64,000 nucleotides of DNA from contig JAAFHW010000001.1 in assembly GCA_013298525.1 (NCBI GenBank), forward strand, positions 1 to 64,000, given 5' to 3'. A model generated the notes under the pieces. That model was not told where the DNA came from. It did not search any database and worked only from the letters and a program-made list of their open reading frames with translations. This document shows positions 39,893 through 50,040 of this stretch, one piece after another. Each line of letters starts with the position of its first letter. The stretch's first letter is position 1. The stretch is from Flavobacteriia bacterium (GTDB lineage Bacteria > Bacteroidota > Bacteroidia > Flavobacteriales > Flavobacteriaceae). A program made the position numbers and the translations under genes.

Positions 39893-40879
39893 TTAAACTT
39901 CCTCACTTGGATTTGAAGTATCACTTGGATTAAAATCTGTTGAAGTGTGATCATTTTTTGTTTTCACACGCTTTGGTTGATTTTTCATCGTTTCACCAAT
40001 TTGGTTACTTGCAGAAAAACTAGCTACCATATTATTCAACATGTCGCTTCCAGCTTGAGGTGAATTTGGTAATAAAATTAAGTTTGAATTTGTATCTGCA
40101 CCAATAGCTTGTAATGTATCGTAATGTTGTGTGACAACAATCAATGCCGAAGCTTCTTGCGAGTTAATTCCAACAGAATTTAATACTTCAACACTTTCTA
40201 CCAATCCACGAGCAATTTCTCTTCTTTGGTCGGCAATACCTTGACCTTGAAGTTTTTTACTTTCAGCTTCAGCTTTTGCTTTAGCCACAATTCTAATTCT
40301 TTGTGCTTCACTTTCAAATTCTGCAGCCGTTTTTTCTCTATCAGCAGCGTTGATTCTGTTCATCGCATTTTTAACTTGAATATCTGGATCAATATCGGTT
40401 ACTAATGTGTTGATAATATCATATCCGTAAGTTGTCATCGCTTCGTTCAATTCACGTTTTACAGCAATAGCAATATCATCTTTTCTAACGAAAACATCAT
40501 CCAAAATTAATTTAGGAACTTCAGCACGAACTACGTCAAAAACATAAGCTGTAATCTGATCGTGTGGATATTCTAGTTTATAAAATGCTTCATAAACTTT
40601 GTCTTGAATTACTTTAAACTGAACCGAAACTTTCATTTTGATAAACACGTTATCTTTAGTTTTGGTTTCAATTAATACGTCCAATTGTTGAATTCTTAAG
40701 TTTACTCTTCCAGCAACTCTGTCAATAATTGGAATTTTAAGTTGTAAACCTGAGTTTCTAATACTTGTAAATTTTCCAAAACGTTCAATAACTACTGCCG
40801 TTTGTTGCTTTACTGTAAAGAAAGAAGAAAATAAAATAATTAATCCGAAGACTACTAAAACAATCAAAAATGGTCCCAT
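39893..40879 (-). CDS. SPFH/Band 7 (stomatin-like) protein
   Basis: FFTVKQQTAVVIERFGKFTSIRNSGLQLKIPIIDRVAGRVNLRIQQLDVLIETKTKDNVFI. Confidence 0.95.
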   Translation of the reverse strand: MGPFLIVLVVFGLIILFSSFFTVKQQTAVVIERFGKFTSIRNSGLQLKIPIIDRVAGRVNLRIQQLDVLIETKTKDNVFIKMKVSVQFKVIQDKVYEAFYKLEYPHDQITAYVFDVVRAEVPKLILDDVFVRKDDIAIAVKRELNEAMTTYGYDIINTLVTDIDPDIQVKNAMNRINAADREKTAAEFESEAQRIRIVAKAKAEAESKKLQGQGIADQRREIARGLVESVEVLNSVGINSQEASALIVVTQHYDTLQAIGADTNSNLILLPNSPQAGSDMLNNMVASFSASNQIGETMKNQPKRVKTKNDHTSTDFNPSDTSNPSEEV

Positions 40880-40953
40880 GTGTAATATTTAGTTTGTTAA
40901 TACAGTTATTATACGAGAATAATGTATGTTTGTTACAAATAAATATTTTAATA

Positions 40954-41613
40954 ATGAAGAAATTATTTTTTATCCTTGTTTTTTGTGCTTTCACAAATTT
41001 AGCTTTCTCTCAATATAGAAATAGAGATGGAAATAGAATAGGGTTGTCGGCCGGAGTTTCTCAAACAAGTTTATTTACATCAGATTTTGATGCCAAACCA
41101 GGAATGGGTTTTGCAGGTGGACTTTCTGTTAGAGGAAATTATTACAACAATTGGAGTATGATTTATGGAATGCAATTTTTCAGCAATAATTTTAGTCTTG
41201 AATCAACATCATTAACGTCATTAGCTAAAGAAACAGAATTCAATTTACAAGGTGTACAAGTGCGATTATTGTTAAGTTACAATGTTGTTGAAGATCATGT
41301 ATCGTTTGATTTTGGTCCAGTTTTACAAATAAATGGAAAGCTTTCTGTTAACGAAAGAGATCAAAATAATATTTTAAAAGGTACAGCACTTACAGCAAAA
41401 CAAATAGAAGAAGTTTCTACTATCAACGGAAATTTTTATGCTGGCTTTTCAGCAGGAGGTAAAGTTGTTCGTGCAGTGATTTTTTATGAATACGGATTTA
41501 CTAATATCTTCAGTAAATTGAATAAGAATGATGATTTTAAACTACTAACAGGAAACCAAAGTATTAAAGGAAATCTGGGAACTATCAACGGTCAGATTAT
41601 TTTTAACTTATAA
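40954..41613 (+). CDS. Porin family outer membrane beta-barrel protein
   Basis: MKKLFFILVFCAFTNLAFSQ signal; GLSAGVSQTSLFTSDFDAKPGMGFAGGLSVRGNYYNNWSM. Start moved to the Met before the signal peptide. Confidence 0.85.
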   Translation: MKKLFFILVFCAFTNLAFSQYRNRDGNRIGLSAGVSQTSLFTSDFDAKPGMGFAGGLSVRGNYYNNWSMIYGMQFFSNNFSLESTSLTSLAKETEFNLQGVQVRLLLSYNVVEDHVSFDFGPVLQINGKLSVNERDQNNILKGTALTAKQIEEVSTINGNFYAGFSAGGKVVRAVIFYEYGFTNIFSKLNKNDDFKLLTGNQSIKGNLGTINGQIIFNL

Positions 41614-41645
41614 AAAAAAGCCCTGAATTTCAGGGCTTTTTTTTT
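41612..41645. terminator. Bidirectional terminator between porin gene and gltX
   Basis: AAAAAAAAGCCCTGAATTTCAGGGCTTTTTTTTT. Confidence 0.9.
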
Positions 41646-43151
41646 CTATAATGTTGCAATTGCTTTTTCTAATCTCTTTATGGTTTCGTCTTTTCCAATC
41701 AATTCAACAATGTCAAAAAGATGCGGCCCTTTTAAAGCACCAACCAAACTCAATCGGAAAGGTTGCATTACTTTACCCATTCCAATTTCGTTTTTTGTCA
41801 TCCAATCTTTTACAATCGTTTCTATATTTACTGAAGTGAAATCGCCAATATTTTCTAAAACAGAAATTAATTGTTGCATTAAATTTGGTGTTTCTTCTTT
41901 CCAGTTTTTAGCTGCTTTTTCATCGTAAGATGTTGGTGCAACAAAAAAGAAGTCACTCATTTCCCAAAATTCAGAAACAAAATTTGCTCGTTCTTTTATT
42001 AAAGAAACTATCTTAATTAATTTATTATTTTCAAAATTAATACCTTTTTCAATAAGAATAGGAGCGAAGGCTTTTGCCAAACTTTCATCACTTTGCTTTT
42101 GCAAATACTGATGATTAAACCATTTATTTTTCTCAGGATCAAACTTGGCTCCAGCTTTATGAACTCTATTTAAATCAAATTTTTCAGCCAATTCTTTTAA
42201 TGAAAACAACTCTTGATCGGTTCCATCATTCCAACCTAAAAGTGCCAAAAAGTTAATTACAGCTTCAGGAAAAAACCCTTTTTCTCTGTAACCAGATGAA
42301 ACACCTTCTTCCGTTTTCCATTCTAAAGGAAATACTGGAAATCCCATTTTATCTCCATCTCGTTTTGATAATTTTCCGTTTCCAATTGGTTTTAAAATCA
42401 ATGGTAAATGCGCAAATTCTGGAGCTTCCCAACCAAATGCTTTGTATAATAAAACGTGTAATGGCATACTTGGTAACCATTCTTCACCACGAATAACGTG
42501 AGAAGTTTCCATCAAATGATCATCAACAATATTGGCTAAATGATAGGTTGGCATTCCGTCAGATTTGAATAAAACTTTATCGTCTAATAAATTAGTATCA
42601 AATTTTATGTCGCCACGAATAATGTCATTCAAATGCAAAGTTTCATTTACTGGTGTTTTAAATCGGATGACATAATCGGCACCTGATGCAATTCGTTTAT
42701 CGGTTTCTTCTTTAGAAATTACTAATGAAGTATCTAATTTTTCACGATTATGCCAGTTGTAAATGAAGGTTTTTCCTTCTGCTTCGTGCTGTTTTCTATG
42801 CGCATCCAAAGCTTCTGCTGTGTCAAATGCATAATAAGCCCAACCCGAATTAATCAATTGGTCAGCATATTGTTTGTATAAATCTTTTCTTTCAGACTGA
42901 CGATAAGGGCCAAATTTTTCGTTTTTCCCAACGGTTTCACTTGGTGCAATTCCCAACCATTCCAAAGCTTCCATTATGTATTCTTCTGCTCCAGGAACAA
43001 ATCGATTTTGGTCGGTATCTTCAATTCGTAAATAGAAAACACCACCATGTTTTTTAGCAAATAAATAATTAAATAAAGCGGTTCTTACACCACCAATATG
43101 CAATGGTCCAGTTGGACTTGGTGCAAAACGCACACGAACTTGTTTAGACAT
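41646..43151 (-). CDS. gltX: Glutamate--tRNA ligase
   Basis: VRVRFAPSPTGPLHIGGVRTALFNYLFAKKHGGVFYLRIEDTDQNR; GNGKLSKRDGDKMGFPVFP. Confidence 0.98.
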   Translation of the reverse strand: MSKQVRVRFAPSPTGPLHIGGVRTALFNYLFAKKHGGVFYLRIEDTDQNRFVPGAEEYIMEALEWLGIAPSETVGKNEKFGPYRQSERKDLYKQYADQLINSGWAYYAFDTAEALDAHRKQHEAEGKTFIYNWHNREKLDTSLVISKEETDKRIASGADYVIRFKTPVNETLHLNDIIRGDIKFDTNLLDDKVLFKSDGMPTYHLANIVDDHLMETSHVIRGEEWLPSMPLHVLLYKAFGWEAPEFAHLPLILKPIGNGKLSKRDGDKMGFPVFPLEWKTEEGVSSGYREKGFFPEAVINFLALLGWNDGTDQELFSLKELAEKFDLNRVHKAGAKFDPEKNKWFNHQYLQKQSDESLAKAFAPILIEKGINFENNKLIKIVSLIKERANFVSEFWEMSDFFFVAPTSYDEKAAKNWKEETPNLMQQLISVLENIGDFTSVNIETIVKDWMTKNEIGMGKVMQPFRLSLVGALKGPHLFDIVELIGKDETIKRLEKAIATL

Positions 43152-43289
43152 TATGTAATAATTTTTGCAAAGATACAATTTGCTATTGAAATTGTTATTG
43201 TCATTGCTTTTTGTGTTTAATAAAGATTTAACTTTTATCGTAAGTATAAATTTGTATTTTTATCGGTTATAAACATAGTATCAACAATT

Positions 43290-46200
43290 TTGGAACATCA
43301 AAACATTATATTCGATAAACTCGAACAGTTTATTAAGAAGTTTTACACAAACGAATTACTACGTGGAACCATTTTCTTCGTCGGAATAGGTTTGCTTTAT
43401 TTTCTTTTTACGCTTTTTGTAGAATATTTTCTTTGGCTAAAACCTACAGCGAGAACCATTTTATTTTGGACATTCATCGCAGTAGAACTTTTCTTGTTGT
43501 TGCGTTTCATTTTATTTCCACTTTTTAAATTATTTAAACTCCAAAAAGGAATTAATTATGACGACGCTTCCAAAATTATTGGAAATCATTTTAATGAAGT
43601 AGGCGATAAGCTTACCAATTTTTTACAATTATCTCAAGATAAAAACAAATCAGAATTATTAGTTGCTTCAATCGAACAGAAAGCTAATACACTTCAACCC
43701 ATTCCTTTTGGAAATGCAATTAACTTTGGAAGTAATAAGAAATTTTTACCATTAGCAATTATTCCAATTTTGTTTTTTGCGTTTTTCTATTTGTCAGGAA
43801 ATAGTAGTTTTATTTCTCAAAGTTTGAATCGTGTGGTTAATTACAAACAACAATTTTTACCGCCAGCTCCATTTGAATTTCAACTTTTGAATAAGTCTTT
43901 ACAAACCGAACAAAACCAAGATTTTCTTTTGAAAGTTAAAACAGTCGGAAAAATAGTTCCAGAAAATGCTATGATTTTTATTGGTGAGGAAAGTTATTTT
44001 ATGGAAAGCACTAAGCCTGGGGAATTTCAGTTTGTCATTCCTAAACCAAAAGAGAATTTAGAATTTCATATTGAGGCAAATGAGGTTTCGTCTAATGATT
44101 ATGAATTGAATGTTGTGACAGTTCCATCGATTGCAAACTTCGAAATGGTTTTGAATTTTCCTGGGTATTTGAATAAAAAAGCAGAAGTAATTAAAGGAAC
44201 AGGAAATGCTGTCATTCCAGAAGGAACTCATGTAACTTGGAGAATGAATACCTTAGCTACTCAAAAAGTGGAATGGTTGGATGCTTCAGCTAAGTATGCT
44301 TTTACAAAACAAGAAAATCAATTTTTCTTGTCAAAAAATATTGTTCAAAATACAGATTACCAAATCGTTACTTCAAATAATAAGGTTCAAAACTACGAAA
44401 AGTTGAATTATCAGATTTCCGTGGTTAAAGATCAATTTCCAACAATTACTGTAGGAAACGCGCCAGACAGTCTTAAAATTGAAAAAAACTATGTTTTAGG
44501 GCAAGTTTCAGATGATTACGGGCTTTCAAAATTACAAGTAGTTTATTATCCAAAAGACAAACCAAATTTTGCCAAACGTGGAACAATTGCTGTAAAGAGA
44601 GATGTTTATGACCAATTTGTTTTTGCTTTCCCAAGTAATTTACCAGTAGAAGAAGGCGTTTCGTATGAATATTATTTCGAGATTTTTGATAACGATGCTT
44701 TACACAATTTTAAGAGCGCAAAGTCTTCTGTTTTTTCAAACAGAATTGCTACAGAATCTGAAAAGGAAGACCAAGTTTTACAACAGCAAAATGATAATAT
44801 TAATTCTTTAGAAAAGTCTTTAAAAACTCAAGATAAGCAATTAAACGAAATGGAGAAGTTGCAAAAAATGGGTAAAGAAAAAGATAATCTTGAATTTAAA
44901 GAACAGCAAAAGGTTAATGATTTCTTGAATAAACAAAAGCAGCAAGATGAATTGATGAAAAATTTTGCTGAAAAGATGAAAGAGAATTTAGACAAAGTTA
45001 AAACTGAAAAGAAAGATGAAGTAAAAGAGGTTTTAAAAGAACGTCTAGATAAAGTTGAAAAAGATTTAGAAAAAAATAAAAAGCTTTTAGATGAACTTCA
45101 AAAGTTAAATGAAAAACTTCAAAAAGAAGAGTTGTTTGAAAAGATGGATAAGCTCAAACAGCAGAGTAAAAATCAAACAAAGAGTCTTCAGCAATTAGTT
45201 GAATTGACTAAGAAATATTATGTAGAAAAGAAAGCAGAACAAATTGCAGATAAATTAGACAAGCTTTCTGAAAAGCAAGAAAAGTTATCGGATAATGACA
45301 AGGAAAATTCTACTGAAAAACAAGAAGAAATAAACAAAGAGTTCGATAAAATTCAAGAAGAACTTAACGAATTAGAAAAAGAAAATAAAGAATTAAAAAC
45401 GCCTGTTGAACTTCCAGATACAGCTCCAAAGGAGAAAAGTATTGATGAAGATTTAAAGAAAGCTTCAGATGAATTAAAGAAAGATTCTAAGTCAGCAGCA
45501 AAACCAAAACAAAAAAGTGCTTCAAAGAAAATGAAGCAAATGAGTCAAGACATGCAAGCTAGTATGGAATCTGGTGAGATGGAACAAATGGATGAAGACA
45601 TTGCAATGCTACGTCAAATTCTTGATAATCTATTAGCTTATTCTTTTTCTCAAGAAAACGTTATGAAAGAGTTTAGAGGTTTAAAAAGAGGTTCTTTGAG
45701 TTTTAATAAAAACCTTAAAATCCAACAAGATTTAAAACAACAGTTTAAACATGTTGATGATAGTTTGTTTGCACTTTCATTACGTAATCCTAAAATAGCT
45801 GAAGAGGTAACTACTGAGGTTGGTAATGTTCAATACAACGTTGACAAATCTTTAGAAACTTTAGCAGATGCAAATGTGCCAAAAGGAATTTCTCACCAAC
45901 AATTTGCTACAAGTTCGGCTAATAAATTGGCAGACATGTTAGCAGACACCATGAATAATATGCAGATGTCTATGTCAATGTCTGGAGCAGGAAAAGGGAA
46001 ACCAAAACCTGGTGAAGGTAGCGGAATGCAATTGCCCGACATCATTAAAAAGCAAGAAGGTCTTGGTGAAAAAATGAAGAAAGGCATGAAACCTGGTCAA
46101 AAGCCAGGTGATGGTAAAGACGGAAAAGAAGGTGAACAAGGAAGCGGTAAAGAAGGTCAGAAGGAAGGAAAAGATGGTAAAGGAAAATCTGGAAAAGACG

Positions 46201-46676
46201 GAAAAAGCGGCAGTAGCGGAAACAGTCAAGGTGATTCTGATGGTGAAAACGGCGAAGATGGAGAAGGCGATGCAAAAGCAATCATGGAGATTTATAAAGA
46301 GCAACAACAGTTAAGAGAGGCGTTACAAAACGAACTTAACAAACAAGGTTTAGGCGGTCAAGGTCAAAACGCTTTAAATCAAATGAAGCAAATAGAGAAA
46401 CAATTATTAAACAAAGGTTTTAATAATGAAGTGCTTCAAAAGATGCTTAATCTAAAATATGAAATGCTCAAATTAGAAAAAGCAATTCAACAACAAGGTG
46501 AAGAGAAGAAACGTCAGTCAGAGACTAATAAAAAAGAATTTACTAATTCAACGAATGCTTTACCTAAACGTTTGCAAGAATATTTGAATAGCGTTGAAAT
46601 TTTAAACAGACAAACCTTACCTTTGCGCTCCAATTTTAACCAAAAGGTTCAAGAATATTTCAAAACAAATGATTAG
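43290..46676 (+). CDS. DUF4175 family protein (large membrane protein with coiled-coil and Gly/Lys-rich region)
   Basis: 1128 aa, two N-terminal TM helices, long K/E coiled coil, GKDGKEGEQGSGKEGQ low-complexity tract; TTG start. Confidence 0.85.
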   Translation: MEHQNIIFDKLEQFIKKFYTNELLRGTIFFVGIGLLYFLFTLFVEYFLWLKPTARTILFWTFIAVELFLLLRFILFPLFKLFKLQKGINYDDASKIIGNHFNEVGDKLTNFLQLSQDKNKSELLVASIEQKANTLQPIPFGNAINFGSNKKFLPLAIIPILFFAFFYLSGNSSFISQSLNRVVNYKQQFLPPAPFEFQLLNKSLQTEQNQDFLLKVKTVGKIVPENAMIFIGEESYFMESTKPGEFQFVIPKPKENLEFHIEANEVSSNDYELNVVTVPSIANFEMVLNFPGYLNKKAEVIKGTGNAVIPEGTHVTWRMNTLATQKVEWLDASAKYAFTKQENQFFLSKNIVQNTDYQIVTSNNKVQNYEKLNYQISVVKDQFPTITVGNAPDSLKIEKNYVLGQVSDDYGLSKLQVVYYPKDKPNFAKRGTIAVKRDVYDQFVFAFPSNLPVEEGVSYEYYFEIFDNDALHNFKSAKSSVFSNRIATESEKEDQVLQQQNDNINSLEKSLKTQDKQLNEMEKLQKMGKEKDNLEFKEQQKVNDFLNKQKQQDELMKNFAEKMKENLDKVKTEKKDEVKEVLKERLDKVEKDLEKNKKLLDELQKLNEKLQKEELFEKMDKLKQQSKNQTKSLQQLVELTKKYYVEKKAEQIADKLDKLSEKQEKLSDNDKENSTEKQEEINKEFDKIQEELNELEKENKELKTPVELPDTAPKEKSIDEDLKKASDELKKDSKSAAKPKQKSASKKMKQMSQDMQASMESGEMEQMDEDIAMLRQILDNLLAYSFSQENVMKEFRGLKRGSLSFNKNLKIQQDLKQQFKHVDDSLFALSLRNPKIAEEVTTEVGNVQYNVDKSLETLADANVPKGISHQQFATSSANKLADMLADTMNNMQMSMSMSGAGKGKPKPGEGSGMQLPDIIKKQEGLGEKMKKGMKPGQKPGDGKDGKEGEQGSGKEGQKEGKDGKGKSGKDGKSGSSGNSQGDSDGENGEDGEGDAKAIMEIYKEQQQLREALQNELNKQGLGGQGQNALNQMKQIEKQLLNKGFNNEVLQKMLNLKYEMLKLEKAIQQQGEEKKRQSETNKKEFTNSTNALPKRLQEYLNSVEILNRQTLPLRSNFNQKVQEYFKTND

Positions 46677-47088
46677 TTTCAATTACGAATTAGAGTTTCA
46701 ACTTGAAAACGAAGAACAATATTCTTCATGGATTTCAAATGTTATTTCATCTGAAAATAAAAAAGAAGGCGATATTAATTATATCTTTTGTGATGACGAA
46801 TACATCCTTGAAATTAACAAGCAATACCTAGATCACGACTATTATACAGACATTATAAGCTTTGATTATTCTGTAGGAAACGAATTACATGGCGATATTT
46901 TTGTTTCTGTAGAAAGGGTTCGTGAAAACGCTATAGAATTTGAGGTTACTTTTGATGAAGAACTTAAAAGAGTTCTTGCTCATGGTGTTTTACACTATTG
47001 TGGATACAAGGACAAAACCAAAGAAGAGGAGTTGATAATGCGCTCCAAAGAAGATGAGAAAATCAAAATGTTTCACGTGGAACATTAA
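46669..47088 (+). CDS. ybeY: rRNA maturation endoribonuclease YbeY
   Basis: LNKQYLDHDYYTDIISFDY-like core; VLAHGVLHYCGYKDKTKEEELIMRSKED. Confidence 0.95.
   Translation: MISFNYELEFQLENEEQYSSWISNVISSENKKEGDINYIFCDDEYILEINKQYLDHDYYTDIISFDYSVGNELHGDIFVSVERVRENAIEFEVTFDEELKRVLAHGVLHYCGYKDKTKEEELIMRSKEDEKIKMFHVEH
47069..47084. promoter_or_regulatory. parS: parS-like site TGTTTCACGTGGAACA, within the 3' end of ybeY
   Basis: Fits the recalled consensus tGTTNCACGTGNAACa. Confidence 0.8.
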
Positions 47089-47115
47089 TTGTTTTTTATA
47101 ATTTGAATTTACAAA

Positions 47116-47131
47116 CGTTCCACGTGGAACA
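47116..47131. promoter_or_regulatory. parS: parS-like site CGTTCCACGTGGAACA, intergenic ybeY-mnmG
   Basis: 14-bp perfect palindrome GTTCCACGTGGAAC. Confidence 0.8.
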
Positions 47132-47172
47132 ATAAATAAATCGAGCATATAGTTGTCTCGAATCAAAATAAA

Positions 47173-49044
47173 ATGTTTTTAGAAAAATACGATGTTATTG
47201 TTGTTGGTGCCGGTCATGCTGGTTGTGAAGCCGCTGCTGCTGCTGCCAATTTAGGCTGTTCAACCTTGTTGGTCACGATGAGTTTGCAAAACATTGCTCA
47301 AATGTCTTGCAATCCTGCTATGGGCGGAATTGCTAAAGGACAAATTGTTCGTGAAATTGATGCGCTAGGTGGGTATTCGGGAATTGTTTCCGATAAAACT
47401 GCAATTCAGTTCAAGATGCTTAATAAATCAAAAGGTCCAGCAATGTGGTCGCCAAGAGTTCAATCAGATCGAATGCGTTTTGCTGAAGAATGGAGATTAA
47501 TGCTTGAGCGAACTCCTAATGTAGATTTTTATCAAGAAATGGTTTCGGGTTTGAGTATCAAAAACGGAAAAATTGAAGGAATAAAAACTTCTTTGGGAAT
47601 TGAAATTAAAGCTAAAACAGTTGTTCTTACAAATGGTACTTTTCTAAATGGTTTGATTCATATTGGTGACAAACAATTTGGAGGAGGAAGAGCTGGAGAA
47701 AGTGCTGCTTATGGAATAACAGAAGATTTATTAAAAGTAGGTTTTGAATCAGGAAGAATGAAAACCGGAACGCCACCAAGAGTTGATGGTCGTTCATTAG
47801 ATTATTCTAAAATGCAAGAAGAAGCTGGAGATTCAAATCCAGATAAGTTTTCGTATTCAGATGAAACCAAACCATTAATACATCAAAGATCTTGTCACAT
47901 GACTTATACTTCACTTGAAGTTCATGATATTTTGAGAGAAGGTTTTGATAGGTCACCAATGTTTAATGGAAGAATTAAATCACTCGGACCAAGATATTGT
48001 CCGTCTATTGAAGATAAAATTAATCGCTTTGCAGATAAAGAAAGACATCAACTTTTTGTTGAACCAGAAGGTTGGGATACAGTCGAAGTTTATGTAAATG
48101 GCTTTTCAACATCTTTACCAGAAGATGTTCAGTTTAAAGCTTTACGTTCTGTTGCAGGTTTTGAAAAAGTAAAATTCTTTAGACCAGGATATGCCATAGA
48201 ATATGATTATTTTCCGCCAACACAATTAAAGCATACATTAGAAACTAAGTTAGTTAATGGTTTATATTTTGCAGGTCAAATAAACGGAACAACTGGTTAT
48301 GAAGAAGCGGCTTCTCAAGGAATGATGGCTGGTATTAATGCTGCTCTTAAAGTAAAAGAGCAAGAACCAATGATTCTTAAAAGAGATGAGGCTTATATTG
48401 GCGTTTTAATAGACGATTTAATTACCAAAGGAACAGAAGAGCCTTATAGAATGTTTACATCTCGCGCTGAGTTTAGAACACTTTTGAGACAAGATAATGC
48501 CGATTCGCGTTTAACTCCTAAATCATTTGAGATTGGTTTGGCTTCAGAAAAGAGAATGCGTAGAATGGAAGAGAAGTTTGCGAAAAGTGATGCTATGGTA
48601 AATTTCTTTAAAGAAACTAGTGTAACTATCGAAGAAGCAAATCCTGTTTTAGAAGCAAAAGGAAGTTCGCCAATGGTTCAATCGGATAAAATGTTTAAAG
48701 TTTTTTCTCGTCCACAAATTGATTTAGACGATTTCATAAAGTTTGACAAAGTAAAGCAATACATTGAGGATAATAATTTAGATAAAGAAATTATCGAACA
48801 AGCAGAAATTAATGTTAAGTATTCGGGCTATATTGAAAAAGAAAGAAACAATGCCGATAAACTTACACGTTTGGAGGATATGAAAATCCCGGAGGATTTC
48901 GACTACAATAAAATAAAATCGATGTCAATTGAAGCACGACAAAAATTAAGTAAAATTCGTCCTGTAACAATTTCTCAAGCTTCAAGAATAAGCGGAGTTT
49001 CTCCAAGTGATATTTCAGTATTGCTAATTTACATGGGAAGATAA
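47173..49044 (+). CDS. mnmG: tRNA uridine-5-carboxymethylaminomethyl(34) synthesis enzyme MnmG (GidA)
   Basis: YDVIVVGAGHAGCEAAAAAANLGCSTLLVTMSLQNIAQMSCNPAMGGIAKGQIVREIDALGG. Confidence 0.98.
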   Translation: MFLEKYDVIVVGAGHAGCEAAAAAANLGCSTLLVTMSLQNIAQMSCNPAMGGIAKGQIVREIDALGGYSGIVSDKTAIQFKMLNKSKGPAMWSPRVQSDRMRFAEEWRLMLERTPNVDFYQEMVSGLSIKNGKIEGIKTSLGIEIKAKTVVLTNGTFLNGLIHIGDKQFGGGRAGESAAYGITEDLLKVGFESGRMKTGTPPRVDGRSLDYSKMQEEAGDSNPDKFSYSDETKPLIHQRSCHMTYTSLEVHDILREGFDRSPMFNGRIKSLGPRYCPSIEDKINRFADKERHQLFVEPEGWDTVEVYVNGFSTSLPEDVQFKALRSVAGFEKVKFFRPGYAIEYDYFPPTQLKHTLETKLVNGLYFAGQINGTTGYEEAASQGMMAGINAALKVKEQEPMILKRDEAYIGVLIDDLITKGTEEPYRMFTSRAEFRTLLRQDNADSRLTPKSFEIGLASEKRMRRMEEKFAKSDAMVNFFKETSVTIEEANPVLEAKGSSPMVQSDKMFKVFSRPQIDLDDFIKFDKVKQYIEDNNLDKEIIEQAEINVKYSGYIEKERNNADKLTRLEDMKIPEDFDYNKIKSMSIEARQKLSKIRPVTISQASRISGVSPSDISVLLIYMGR

Positions 49045-49138
49045 TTCAAAACAAGATTAATAAAGTTTAGAATAAGACGTAAAATAAATATTGAATTTTA
49101 ACCTTCGTATTTTGTATTTCTAACTTCTAACTTAGAAA

Positions 49139-49154
49139 TGTTCCACGTGAAACT
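49139..49154. promoter_or_regulatory. parS: parS-like site TGTTCCACGTGAAACT upstream of / overlapping a methyltransferase start
   Basis: Core GTTCCACGTGAAAC fits the parS consensus. Confidence 0.78.
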
Positions 49155-49188
49155 AACTTTGTTAACACCTATAAATAAAGAGAATTTA

Positions 49189-50040
49189 ATGAATATTGAA
49201 AAGACAAAACATTTTTTAAACGTAAAAGATCATTCGGTATCAAAAGAAACTTTTGAATTGCTTTATGAAGAAGATTTGGATATGTTAATTACGCATCCAC
49301 AACCTTCTTTAGAAAAACTTCCTAGTTATTATGAAAGTGTAGATTACATTTCTCACACTGATGGGAACAAATCGTTGTTTGAAAAAATGTATCAGTTTGT
49401 AAAAGGAATTGCTTTAAAAAATAAATTAAAGTTAATCAATACAGAATCTGCAAAAGGAAGAATTTTAGATATTGGAGCAGGAGTAGGTGATTTTTTATCG
49501 GTTTGTAAAAATGATGGTTGGGAAACAATTGGAATTGAACCAAGCGATAAAGCTAAAACAATTGCAATCAAAAAAGGAGTTTCATTCGTAGAACATCTTT
49601 CAGAATTAGAAAGTAATTCATTTGATGTAATCACAATGTGGCATGTATTAGAACACGTTCCTGATTTAGAAAACCAGATTAAAGAATTAAAAAGATTAAT
49701 CAAACCAAACGGAACGATTATAATAGCTGTTCCAAATTTTAAATCATTTGATGCAAAACATTATGGAGTTTTTTGGGCTGCATACGATGTGCCAATTCAT
49801 TTGTGGCATTTTTCTAAAACAGCAATTAAAAAATTATTTGCTAAACAAAATTTAGAATTAGTAAAAGTGCTTCCAATGAAGTTTGATAGTTTTTATGTTA
49901 GTCTTTTATCTGAAAAATATAAATCTGGAAAAATGAATTTCATCAAAGCATTTTTCGTCGGATTGAAATCAAATTGGAAAGGAAGTCAAAATTCTGAGTA
50001 TTCTTCGCATATTTATGTGATAAAAAACGCTAAAAACTAA
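49189..50040 (+). CDS. Class I SAM-dependent methyltransferase
   Basis: GRILDIGAGVGDFLSVCKNDGWETIGIEPSDKA; FDVITMWHVLEHVPDLENQI. ORF track starts at 49138; internal Met 49189 favoured because the upstream codons are the parS site. Confidence 0.88.
   Translation: MNIEKTKHFLNVKDHSVSKETFELLYEEDLDMLITHPQPSLEKLPSYYESVDYISHTDGNKSLFEKMYQFVKGIALKNKLKLINTESAKGRILDIGAGVGDFLSVCKNDGWETIGIEPSDKAKTIAIKKGVSFVEHLSELESNSFDVITMWHVLEHVPDLENQIKELKRLIKPNGTIIIAVPNFKSFDAKHYGVFWAAYDVPIHLWHFSKTAIKKLFAKQNLELVKVLPMKFDSFYVSLLSEKYKSGKMNFIKAFFVGLKSNWKGSQNSEYSSHIYVIKNAKN

Noticed and set aside
45893-46314. Several overlapping ORFs on both strands within the DUF4175 gene
   Set aside because: They are produced by the low-complexity Gly/Lys-rich tract and are fully contained in a long, well-supported CDS.
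46669-49154. CACGTG palindromes as simple restriction sites or E-box coincidences
   Set aside because: The matches extend over 14-16 bp to the parS consensus and occur three times within 2.1 kb, so a centromere-site explanation is better.
49138-49188. N-terminal extension MFHVKLTLLTPINKENL of the methyltransferase
   Set aside because: These codons are mostly the parS site; the internal Met at 49189 is a more plausible start.
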